A DNA stretch of 64,000 nucleotides, from assembly GCF_051020985.1 (NCBI RefSeq), contig NW_027475304.1, positions 1 to 64,000 of the forward strand. Reading direction: 5' to 3'. Positions 23,480 through 35,252 of the stretch are shown here, in pieces. The notes below the pieces were generated by a model. The model was not told the DNA's origin, did no database searches, and worked only from the letters and a program-made list of their open reading frames with translations. A program made the translations under genes and the position numbers. The stretch comes from Nomia melanderi (Eukaryota > Arthropoda > Insecta > Hymenoptera > Halictidae). Each line of letters opens with the position of its first letter. Position 1 is the stretch's first letter.

Positions 23480-26400
23480 GCGCATGAATCTGTGCAGCGG
23501 GAACTACCTCGGACCACCAGGGGCCTAGAAAACCACCGTCTCACGGGGCCGGACTCTCAGAGTCAGGGAAAACTCCATTATATATCTGGTAATATCTCGG
23601 GTGCTATTAGAGATAGCGCGATCAATCAAAGTGCATTGTCTGCGGCAGGCCCTGGCGCATGAATCTGTGCAGCGGCAACGACCTCGGGCAACCAGGGGCC
23701 GAGGAAACAACCGTCTCATGGGGCCGGACACTCAGGGTCAGGGGAAAATCCAATATATATCTGGTGATATCTCGGGTGCTATTAGAGATAGCGCAATAAA
23801 CGAAACTGAATTATCTGCAGGAGGACCTGGCGCATGCATCTCTGCAGCGGGAACGACCTCGGACCACCAGGGGCCGCGAAAATTACAGATTTTCGGTATC
23901 CGTCATCCAAAGTCATGTAAAAATCAAGCATATATATGGAGCTTTCTCGGGTGCTATTACAGATAGCGCAATAAATCAAAGTGCAGTGTCTGTAGGAGGC
24001 CCTGGCGCATGAATCGGTGCAGCGGGAACGACCTCGGACCACCAGGGGCCGAGAAAACCACCGTCTCATGGGGCCGGAAACTCAGGGTCAGGGGAAAATC
24101 CAATATATATCTGGTGACATCTCGGGTGCTATTAGAGATAGCGCAATAAACCAAAGTGGATTATCTGCAGGAGGCCCTAACGCATGCATCTGTGCAGCGG
24201 GAACGACCTCGGACCACCAGGGGCCGAGAAAACCGCCGTCTCATGGGGCCGGACACTCAGGGTCAGGGAAAAATCCAATATATATCTGGTGATATCTCGG
24301 GTGCTATTACAGATAGCGCAGTAAATCAAAGTACATTGTCTGTAGGAGGCCCTGGCAAATGAATCTGTCCAGCGGGAACTACATCGGACCACCAGGGGCC
24401 GAGAAAATTACAGATTTTCGGTATCCGTCACCCAAAGTCATGTAAAAATCCAGCATATATTTGCTGCTTTCTCGGGTGCTATTACAGATAGGGCAATAAA
24501 TCAATGTGCATTGTCTGTAGGAGGCCCTGGCACATGAATCTGGGCAGCGGGAACGTCCTCGGACCACCAGGGACAGAGAAAACCACCGACACATGGGGCC
24601 GCTCACCCAAGGTCATGTAAAAACCCTGGATGTATCTGATGATGCCTTGGGTGCTATTAGAGATAGAGCAATAAATCAAAGTGCATTGTCTGTAGGAGGC
24701 ACTGGCGAATGAATCTGTGCAGCAGGAACTACCTCGGACCACCAGGGGCCGAGAAAATTACAGATATTCGGAATCCGTCACCCAAGGTCATGTAAAAATC
24801 CAGCATATATCTGGTGATATCTCGGGTGCTATTACAGATAGCGCAATAAATCAATGTGCATTGTCTGTAGGAGGCCCTGGCGCATGAATCTGGGCAGCGG
24901 GAACGACCTCGGACCACCAGGGGCCGAGAAAACCACCGTCTCATGGGGCCGGACGCTCAGGGTCAGGGAAAAATCCAATATATATCTGGTGCTTTCTCGG
25001 GTGCTATTACAGATAGCGCAATAAATCAACGTTCATTGTCTGTAGGATGCCATGGCGCATGAATCTGGGCAGCGGGAACGACCTCGGACCACCAGGGGCC
25101 GAGAAAACCAACGTCTCATGGGGCCGGACACTCAGGGTTAGGGGAAAATCCAATATATATCGGGTGATATCTCGGGTGCTATTAGAGATAGCGCAATACA
25201 CCAAAGTGAATTATCTGCAGGAGGCACTGTCGCATGCATCTCTGCAGCGGGAACGACCTCGGACCACCAGGGGCCGTGAAAACCACAATCTCATGGTGCC
25301 GGACACTCAGGGTCAGGGGAAAATCCAATATATATCTGGTGATATCTCGGGTATTATTAGAGATAGCGCAATAAACCAAAGTGAATTATCTTCAGGGGGC
25401 CCTGGCGCATGAATCTGTTCAGCGGGAACGACCTCGGACCACCAGGGGCCGAGAAAACCACCGTCTCATGGGGCAGAACACTCAGGGTCAGGGAAAAATC
25501 CAATATATATCTGGTGATATCTCGCGTGCTATTAGAGACTGTGCAATAAACCAAAGTGAATTATCTGCAGGAAGCCCTGGCGCATGCATCTGTGTAGCGG
25601 GAACGACCTCGGACCACCAGGGGCCGAGACAACCACCGTCTCATGGGGCCGGACACTCAGGGTCAGGGAAAAATCAAATATATATCTGGTGAAATCTCGG
25701 GTGCTATTACAGATAGCGCAATGAATCAAAGTGCATTGTCTGTAGGAGGCCCTGCCGCATGAATCTGGGCAGCGGGAACGACGTCGGACCACCAGGGGCT
25801 GAGAAAACCACATTCTCATGGGGCCGGACACTCAGTGTCAGGGGAAAATCCAATATATATCTGGTGATATCTCGAGTGCTATTAGAGATAGCGCAATAAA
25901 CCAAAGTGAATTATCTGCAGGAGGCCCTGGCGCATGAATGTGTGCAGCGGGAACGACCTCGGACCACCAGGAGCCGAGAAAACCACCGTCTCATGGGGCC
26001 GGACACTCAGGGTCGGGGAAAAGTCCAATATATATCTGGTGATATCTCGAGTGCTATTAGAGATAGCGCAATAAAGCAAAGTGAATTATCTGCAGGAGGC
26101 CCTGGCGCATGAATCTGTGCAGCGGGAACGACCTCGGACCACCAGGGGCCGAGAAAACCACCGTCCAATGGGGCCGGACGCTGAGGGTCAGGGAAAAATC
26201 CAATATATATCTGGTGATATCTCGGGTGCTATTACACATAGCGCAATAAATCAAAGTGCATTGTCTGTAGGAGGCCCTGCCGCATGAATCTGGGCAGCGG
26301 GAACGACCTCGGACCACCAGGGGCCGAGAAAACCACAGCCTCATGGGGCCGGACACTCAGGGTCAGGGAAAAATCCAATATATATCTGGTGATATCTCGG

Positions 26401-26934
26401 GTGCTATTAGAGATAGCGCAATAAACCAAAGTGAATTATCTGCAGGAGGCACTGGCGCATGAATCTGTGCAGCAGGATCGACATCGGACCACCAGGGGCC
26501 GAGAAAATTACAGATATTCGCAATCCGTCACCCAAAGTCATGTAAAAATCCAGCATATATATGGTGCTTTCTCGGGTGCAATTACAGATAGCGCAATAAA
26601 TCAATGTGCATTGTCTGTAGGAGGCCCTGGCGCATGAATATGGGCAGCGGGAACGACCGCGGACCACCAGGGGCCGAGAAAACCACAGTCTCATGGGGCC
26701 GGACACTCAGGGTCAGAGGAAAATCCAATATATATCTGGTGATATCTCGGGTATTATTACAGATAGCGCAATAAACCAAAGTGAATTATCTGCAGGAGGC
26801 CCTGTCGCATGCGTGTGTGCAGCGGGAACGACCTTGGACCACCAGGGGCCGAGAAAACCACCGTCTCATGAGGCCGGACACTCAGGGTCAAGGGAAAATC
26901 CAATATATATCTGGTGATATCTCGGGTGCTATTA

Positions 26935-26965
26935 GAGATAGCGCAATAAACCAAAGTGAATTATC
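26935..26965 (+). other. One-monomer deletion junction in unit 2
   Basis: The offset to unit 1 falls from 10,628 to 10,453. Unit 1 has an extra monomer at about 16318-16493 (marked by GGAGGCGCTGGCGC and GCAGTGGGAACG). In unit 2 the sequence passes directly to GGAGGCTCTGGCGCATG. Confidence 0.82.
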
Positions 26966-28848
26966 TGCAGGAGGCTCTGGCGCATGAATCTGTGCAGCGG
27001 GAACGACCTCGGATCACCAGGGGCCGAGACAACCACCGTCTCATGGGGCCAGACACTCAGGGTCAGGGAAAAATCCAATATATATCTGGTGATATCTCGG
27101 GTGCTATTACAGATAGCGCAATAAATCAAAGTGCATTGCCTGTAGGAGGCCCTGGCGCATGAATCTGTGTAGCGGAAACGACCTCGGACCCCCAGGGGCC
27201 GCGAAAACCGCCGTCTCATGGGGCCGGACACTCAGGGTCAGGGAAAAATCCAATATATATCTGGTGATATCTCGGGTGCTATTACAGATATCGCAATAAA
27301 TCAAAGTGCATTGTCTGTAGGAGGCCCTGGCGCATGACTCTGTGCAGCGGGAACGACCTCGGACCACCAGGGGCCGAGAAAACCACCGTCTCATGGGGCC
27401 GGACACTCAGGGTCAAGGGAAAATCCAATATATATCTGGTGATATCTCGGGTGCTATTAGAGATAGCGCAATAAACCAAAGTGAATTATCTGCAGGAGGC
27501 CCTGGCGCATGAATCTTTGTAGCGGGAACGACCTCGGACCCTCAGGGGCGGAGAAAACCGCCGTCTCATGGGGCCGGACACTCAGGGTCAGGGAAAAATC
27601 CAATATATATCTGGTGATATCTCGGGTGCTATTACAGATAGCGCAATAAATCAAAGTGCATTGTCTGTAGGAGGCCCTGGCGCATGACTCTGTGCAGCGG
27701 GAACGACCTCGGACCACCAGGGGCCGAGAAAACCACCGTCTCATGGGGCCGGATACTCAGGGTCAAGGGAAAATCCAATATATATCTGGTGATATCTCGG
27801 GTGCTATTAGAGATAGCGCAATAAAGCAAAGTGAATTATCTGCAGGAGGCCCTGGCGCATGAATCTGTGCAGCGGGAACGACCTCGGACCACCAGTGGCC
27901 GAGAAAACCACCGTCTCATGGGGCCGGACGCTCAGGGTCAGGGAAAAATCCAATATATATCTGGTTATATCTCGGGTGCTATTACAGATAGCGCAATAAA
28001 TCTAAGTGCATTGTATGTAGGAGGTCCTGGCGCATGAATCTGTGCAGCGGGAACGACCTCGGACCACCAGGGGCCGAGAAAACCACAGTCTCATGGGGTC
28101 GGACACTCAGGGTCAGGGGAAAATCCAATATATATGTGGTGATATCTCGGGTGCTATAACAGATAGCGCAATGAATCAAACTGCACTGTCTGTAGGAGGC
28201 CCTGATGCATGAGTCTGAGCAGCGGGAACGACCTCGGACCGCCAGAGGCCGAGAAAACCACAGTCTCATGGGGCCGGACATTCAGGGTCAGGGGAAAATC
28301 CAATATATATCTGGTGATATCTCGGGTGCTATTAGAGATAGCGCAATAAACCAAAGTGAATTATCTGCAGGAGGCCCTGGCGCATGAATCTGTGCAGCGG
28401 GAACGACCTCGGACCACCAGGGGCCGAGAAAACCACCGTCCAATGGGGCCGGACGCTGAGGGTCAGGGAAAAATCCAATATATATCTGGTGATATCTCGG
28501 GTGCTATTACACATAGCGCAATAAATCAAAGTGCATTGTCTGTAGGAGGCCCTGCCGCATGAATCTGGGCAGCGGGAACGACCTCGGACCACCAGGGGCC
28601 GAGAAAACCACAGCCTCATGGGGCCGGACACTCAGGGTCAGGGAAAAATCCAATATATATCTGGTGATATCTCGGGTGCTATTAGAGATAGCGCAATAAA
28701 CCAAAGTGAATTATCTGCAGGAGGCCCTGGCGCATGAATCTGTGCAGCAGGATCGACATCGGACCACCAGGGGCCGAGAAAATTACAGATATTCGCAATC
28801 CGTCACCCAAAGTCATGTAAAAATCCAGCATATATACGGTGCTTTCTC

Positions 28849-29755
28849 GGGTTTTATTGCAGATAGCGCGATAAATCAAACTGCACTGTCTGCAGGAGGC
28901 CCTGGCGCATGAATCTGTGCAGCAGGAGCGCCGGACACCCAAGTTCATGTAAAAATCCAGGATGTATCTGATGATATCTCGGGTGCTATTAGAGATAGCG
29001 CGATAAATCGGAGTGCATTGTCTGCAGGAGTCCCTGGTGCATGAATCTGTGCAGCTTGTACGACCTCGGACCACTAGGGGCCGAGAAAACCACCGTCTCA
29101 TGGGTCCGGACACTCAGGGTCGGGGAAAAATCACATATATATCTGGTGATATCTCGGGTGCTATTAGAGATAGCGCAATAAACCAAAGTGAATTATCTGC
29201 AGCAGGCCCGGGCGCATGAATCTGTGCAGCGGGAACGACCTCGGACCTCCAGGAGCCGAGAAAATTACAGATTTTCGGTGTCCACCACCCAAAACCATGT
29301 AAAAATCCAACATATATATGGTGCTTTCTCGGGTGCAATTACAGATAGAGCGATAAATGAAAGTGAATTATCTGCAGGAAGCCCTGGCGCATGCTTCTGT
29401 GCAGCGGGAACGACCTCGGACCACCAGAGGCCGAGAAAACCACCGTCTCATGGGGCCGGACACTCAGGGTCGGGGAAAAGTCCAATATATATATGGTGAT
29501 ATCTCGGGTGCTATTAGAGATAGCGCAATAAACCAAAGTGAATTATCTGCAGGAGGCCCTGGCGCATGAATCTGTGCAGCGGGACCGACCTCGGATCACC
29601 AGGGTCCGAGAAAACCACCGTCTCATGGTGCCGGACACTCAGGGTCAGCGTAAAATCCAATATATATCTGGTGATATCTCGGGTGCTATTACAGATATCG
29701 CAATAAATCAAACTGCATTGTCTGTACGAGGCCCTGGCGCATGAATCTGTGCAGC
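28849..29755 (+). repeat. Large higher-order repeat unit 3, truncated after 907 bp
   Basis: Matches unit 2 from its first base with offset 10,453, including the short monomer and the extra two-monomer segment. The match stops at 29756, where GTGCAGCGGGAACG replaces GTGCAGCTGGTACA of unit 2 (19303 onward). The similarity therefore ends abruptly inside a monomer. Confidence 0.92.
28905..29036 (+). repeat. Short 132-bp monomer, marker of the large HOR (unit 3)
   Basis: Third occurrence of the 43-bp-deleted monomer, with its join at 28932/28933, exactly 10,453 bp after the second. Confidence 0.92.
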
Positions 29756-31654
29756 GGGAACGACCTCGGACCACTAGGGGCCGAGAAAACCACCGACACA
29801 TGGGGCCGCACACGCAAGGTCATGTAAAAACCCAGGATGTATCTGATGATATCCCGGGTGCTATTAGAGATAGCGCAATAAACCAAAGTGCATTGCCTGT
29901 AGGAGGCCCTGGCGCATGAATCTGTTCAGCGGGAACGACCTCGGACCACCAGGGGCCGAGAAAACCACCGTCTCATGGGGCCGGACTGTCCGGGTCAGGG
30001 AAAAATCCAATATATATTTGGTGATATCTCGGGTGCTATTAGAGATAGCACGATGAATCAAAGTGCATTGTCTGCAGGAAGCCCTGGCGCATGATTCTGT
30101 GCAGCGGGAACGACCTCGGACCACTAGGGGCCGAGAAAACCACCGTCTCATGGGGCCGGACACTCAGGGTCGGTTGAAAAATTCAATATATATCTGGTGA
30201 TATCTCGGGTGCTCTTACAGATAGCGCACAAAACCAAAGTGAATTATCTGCAGCGGGCCCTGGCGCATGAATCTATGCAGCGGGAACGACCCCGGACCAC
30301 CAGGGGCCGAGAAAATCACCGTCTCGTGGGGCAGGACTCTCAGGGTCAGGGAAAAATCCAACATATATCTGGTGATATCTCGGGTGCTATTAGAGATAAC
30401 GCAATAAAACAAAGTGAATTGTCTGCAGGAGGCCCTGGCGCATGAATCTGTGCAGCGGCAACGACCTCGGACCACCAGGGGCCGAGAAAATCACCGTCTC
30501 ATGGGGCAGGACTGTCAGGGTCAGGGAAAAATCCAATATATATCTGGTGATATCTCGGGTGCTATTAGAGATAGCGCAATAAACCAAAGTGAATTGTCTG
30601 CAGGAGGCCCTGGCGCATGAATCTGTGCAGCGGCAACGACCTCGGACCACCAGGGGCCGAGAAAACCACCGTCTCCTGGGGCCGGACTCTCAGGGTCGGT
30701 TGAAAAATTCAATATATCTGGTGATATCTCGGGTGCCCTTACAGATAGCGCACTAAACCAAAGTGAATTATCTGCAGCGGGTACCTGGTGCATAAGTCTG
30801 TGCAGCGGCAACGACCTCGGACCACCAGGGGCCGAGAAACCCACCGACACATGGGGCCGCACACGCAAGTTCATGTAAAAAACCAGGCTGTATCTGATGA
30901 TATCTCCGGTGCTATTAGAGATAGCGCAATAAACCAAAGTGCATTGCCTGTAGGAGGCCCTGGCGCATGAATCTGTTCAGCGGGAACGACATCGGACCAC
31001 CAGGGGCCGAGAAAATCACCGTCTCATGGGGCCGGACTGTCAGGGTCAGGGAAAAATCCAATATATATCTGGTGATATCTCGGGTGCTATTAGAGATAGC
31101 ACAATAAACCGAAGAGAATTGTCTGCAGGAGGCCCTGGCGCATGAATCTGAGCAGCGGGAATGACCTCGGGCGTCAAGGGGTCGAGAAAATTACAGATGT
31201 TCGGTATATGTCACCCATGGTCATGTAAAAATCCAGCATATATCTGGTGACATCTCGGGTGCTATTACAGATAGCGCGATAAATCAAAGTGCATTATCTG
31301 TAGCAGGCCCTGGCGCATAAATCTGTGCAGCAGGAACGACCTCGAACCACCAGGGGCCGAGAAAACCACCGTCACATGGGGCCGGACACTCAGGGTCGGG
31401 GAAAAATATAATATATATCTGGTGATATCTCGGGTGCTATTAGAGATAGCGCAATAATCCAAAGTGAATTATCTGCAGGAGGCCCTGGCGCATGAATCTG
31501 TGCAGCGGGAACGACCTCGGACCACCAGGGGCCGAGAAAACCACCGTCTCATGGGGCCGGACACTCAGGGTCAGCGAAAAATCCAATATATAATTGGTGA
31601 TATCTCGGGTGCTATTACAGATAGCGCAATAAATCAAAGTGCATTGTCTGTAGG

Positions 31655-32004
31655 AGGCCCTGGCGCATGAATCTGTGCAGCGGGAACGACCTCGGACCAC
31701 CAGGGGCCGAGAACATCACCGTCTCGTGGGGCAGGACTGTCAGGGTCAGGGAAAATTCCAACATATATCTGGTGATATCTCGGGTGCTACTACAGATAGC
31801 GCAATGCACCAAAGTGCATTGTCTGTAGGAGGCGCTGGCGCATGAATCTGTGTAGCGGGAACGACCTCGTACCACCAGGGGCCGAGAAAACCACCGTCCC
31901 ATGGGGCCGGACACTCAGGGTCAGGGGAAAATCCAATATATATCTGGTGATATCTCGGGTGCTATTACAGATAGCGCGATAAATCAAAGTGCTTTGTCTG
32001 CGAG
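31655..32004 (+). repeat. Two-monomer tandem duplication, copy 1
   Basis: A 350-bp dimer marked by GAGAACATCACCGTCTCGTG and CCTCGTACCACCAGG. It is repeated next door at 32005-32354. One mismatch noted: AAAATTCCA here against AAAAATCCA in copy 2. Confidence 0.9.
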
Positions 32005-32354
32005 AGGCCCTGGCGCATGAATCTGTGCAGCGGGAACGACCTCGGACCACCAGGGGCCGAGAACATCACCGTCTCGTGGGGCAGGACTGTCAGGGTCAGG
32101 GAAAAATCCAACATATATCTGGTGATATCTCGGGTGCTACTACAGATAGCGCAATGCACCAAAGTGCATTGTCTGTAGGAGGCGCTGGCGCATGAATCTG
32201 TGTAGCGGGAACGACCTCGTACCACCAGGGGCCGAGAAAACCACCGTCCCATGGGGCCGGACACTCAGGGTCAGGGGAAAATCCAATATATATCTGGTGA
32301 TATCTCGGGTGCTATTACAGATAGCGCGATAAATCAAAGTGCTTTGTCTGCGAG
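32005..32354 (+). repeat. Two-monomer tandem duplication, copy 2
   Basis: Partner of 31655-32004. Similarity continues to about 32365 and ends at GGCGAATGAATC. Confidence 0.9.
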
Positions 32355-34190
32355 AGGCCCTGGCGAATGAATCTGTGTAGCAGGAACGACCTCGGACCAC
32401 CAGGGGCCGAGAAAACCACCGTCTCATGGGGCCGGACACTCAGGGTCAGGGAAAAATCCAATATATAACTGGTGATATCTCGGGTGCTATTAGAGATAGC
32501 GCAATAAACAAAAGTGTATTATCTGCAGGGGACGCTGGCGCATGAATCTGTGCAGCGGGAACGACCTCGGACCACCAGGGGCCGAGAAAACCACAGTCTC
32601 ATGGGGCCGGACACACATGGTCAGGGGAAAATCCAATATATATCTGGTGATATCTCGGGTGCTATTAGACATAGCGCAATAAACCAAAGTGAATTATCTG
32701 CAGGAAGCCCTGGCGCATGAATCTCTGCAGCGGGATCGACCTCGGATCACCAGGGGCCGAGAAAATTACAGATATTCGGAATCCGTCACCCATGGTCATG
32801 TAAAAATCCAGCATAGATCTGGTGATATCTCGGGTGCTAATACAGATTGCGCGATAAATCAAAGTGCATTGTCTGCAGGAAGCCCTGGCGCATGAATCTT
32901 TGTAGCGGGAACGATCTCGGACAACCAGGGCCCGAGAAAACCACCAACTGATGGGTCCGGATACTAACGGTCAGGTAAAAATACAATATATATCTGGTGA
33001 TACCTCGGGTGCTATTAGAGATGACGCAATAAACCACAGTGCATTGTCTGTAGGAGGCCCTGGCGCATGAATCTGAGCAGCAGAAACGACTTCGGAACAC
33101 CAGGGGCCGAGAAAATTACAGATTTTCGGTATCCGTCACCCAATGTCATGTAAAAATCCAATATATATATGGTGCTTTCCCGGGTGCTATTACAGATAGC
33201 GCGATAAATCAAAGTGAATTGTCTGCAGGAGGCCCTGGCGCATGAATCTGAGCAGCAGAAACGACCTCGGAACACCAGGGGTCGAGAAAATTACAGATTT
33301 TCGGAATCCGTCACCCAAGGTCATGTAAAAATCCAGCATATATCTGGTGATATCTCGGGTGCTATTACAGATTGCGCGATAAATCAAAGTGCATTGTCTG
33401 CAGGAAGCCCTGGCGCATGAATCTGAGCAGCAGAAACGACCTCGGAACACCAGGGGCCGAGAAAATTACAGATTTTCGGTATCCGTCACCCAATGTCATG
33501 TAAAAATCCAATATATATATGGTGCTTTCCCGGGTGCTATTACAGATAGCGCACTAAACCAAAGTGAATTATCTGCAGGGGGCCCCGGTGCATGAATCTG
33601 TGCAGCGGGAACGAGCTCGGACCACCAGGGGCCGAGAAAACCACCGTCTCATGGGGTCGGACACTCAGGGTCAGGGAAAAATCCAATATATATCTGGTGA
33701 TATCTCGGGTGCTTTTAGAGATAGCGCTATAAACCAAAGTGAATTATCTGCAGGAGGCCCGGGCGCATGAATCTGTGCAGCGGGAACAAACTCGGACCAC
33801 CGGGGGCCGAGAAAATCACCGTCTCATGGGGCCGGACTGTCAGGGTCAGGGAAAAATCCATTATATATAGGGTGATATCTCGGGTGCCATTACAGATAGC
33901 GCAATAAATCAAAGTGCATTGTCTGTAGGAAGCCCTGCCGCATCAGTCTGTGCAGCGGGAACGACCTCGGACCACCAGGGGCCGAGAAAACTACCGTCTC
34001 ATGGGGCCGGACACTCAGGGTCATGGAAAAATCCAATATATATCTGGTGATATCTCGGGTGCTATTAGAGATAGCGCAATAAACCAAAGTGCATTGTCTG
34101 CAGGAGGTTCTGGCGCATGAATCTGTGCAGCGGGAACGACCTCGGAACACCAGGGGCCGAGAAAATCACTGTCTCATGGGGCCTAACTGT

Positions 34191-34213
34191 CAGGGTCAGG
34201 GTCAGGGTCAGGG
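34191..34213 (+). repeat. CAGGGT hexamer expansion inside a monomer
   Basis: The usual CAGGGTCAGGG of the A cassette is expanded here to four hexamer steps, adding 12 bp. This lengthens the local monomer and explains the 712-bp offset between flanking duplicated blocks. The unit is not a telomeric TTAGGG. Confidence 0.9.
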
Positions 34214-35252
34214 AAAAATCCAATATATGTCTGGTGATATCTCGGGTGCCATTACAGATAGCGCAATAAATCAAAGTGCATTGTCTGTAGGAGGCCTTGG
34301 TGCATGAATCTGTGCAGAGGGAACGACCTCGGACCACCAGGGGCCGAGAAAACTACCGTCTAATGGGGCCGGACACTCAGGGTCAGGGAAAAATCCAATA
34401 TATATCTGGTGATATCTCGGGTGCTATTAGAGATAGCGCTATAAACCAAAGTGAATTATCTGCAGGAGGCCCGGGCGCATGAATCTGTGCAGCGGGAACA
34501 AACTCGGACCACCGGGGGCCGAGAAAATCACCGTCTCATGGGGCCGGACTGTCAGGGTCAGGGAAAAATCCATTATATATCGGGTGATATCTCGGGTGCC
34601 ATTACAGATAGCGCAATAAATCAAAGTGCATTGTCTGCAGGAGGCCCTGGCGCATGAATCTTTGCAGCGGGAACGACGTCGGACCACCAGGGGCCGAGAA
34701 AACCACCGTCTCATGGGGTCTGACACTCAGGGTCAGGGATAAGTCCAATATATATGTGGTGATATCTCGGGTGCTATTACAGATAGCGCGATAAATCAAA
34801 GTGCTTTGTCTGCGAGAGGCCCTGGCGAATGAATCTGTGCAGCGGGAACGACCTCGGACCACCAGGGGCCGAGAAAACTACCGTCTCATGGGGCCGGACA
34901 CCCAGGGTCAGGGAAAAATCCAATATATATCTGGCGATATCTTGGGTGCTATTACAGGAAGCGCAATAAATCATAGTACATTGTCTGTAGGAGGCCCTGG
35001 CGCATGAATCTGTGCAGCGTTATCGACCTCGGACTACCAGGGGCCGGGAAAACCACCGTCACATGGGGCCGGACTGTCAGGGTCAGGGAAAAATCCAATA
35101 TATATATGGTGAGATCTCGGGTGCTATTAGAGATAGCGCAATAAATCAAAGTGAATTATCTGCAGGCTGCCCTCGCGCATGAATCTGTGCAGCGGAATCG
35201 ACCTCGGTCCACGAGGGACCGAGAGAACCATCGACACATGGGGCTGGACTGT

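Larger units (their letters stand above)
18396..28848 (+). repeat. Large higher-order repeat unit 2, 10,453 bp (about 60 monomers)
   Basis: Second tandem copy of 7943-18395. Relative to unit 1 it has two extra monomers (about 18685-19036), one monomer missing near 23060-23095, another missing near 26935-26965, and a substituted patch at about 22117-22518. The gains and losses cancel, so total length is equal. By hand count about 15 of its 60 monomers carry a B-type cassette (for example near 18330, 20035, 21785, 23355, 24760, 26510 and 28785). Confidence 0.94.
29756..35252 (+). repeat. Irregular satellite segment with small local duplications
   Basis: About 31 monomers without a long period. 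Small internal copies are visible: neighbouring similar monomers near 30420 and 30595; a two-monomer block repeated at 31655 and 32005; B-type monomers repeated 350 bp apart near 33100 and 33450 (both with CAGAAACGAC and a GTGCTTTCCCGGG variant); and a block with GCGGGAACAAACTCGG at about 33742 and 34454, offset 712 because of a 12-bp expansion between them. Confidence 0.82.

Noticed and set aside
34191..34213. Telomeric repeat
   Set aside because: The unit is CAGGGT, four steps only, embedded in an ordinary monomer. It is not TTAGGG or another known telomere repeat.
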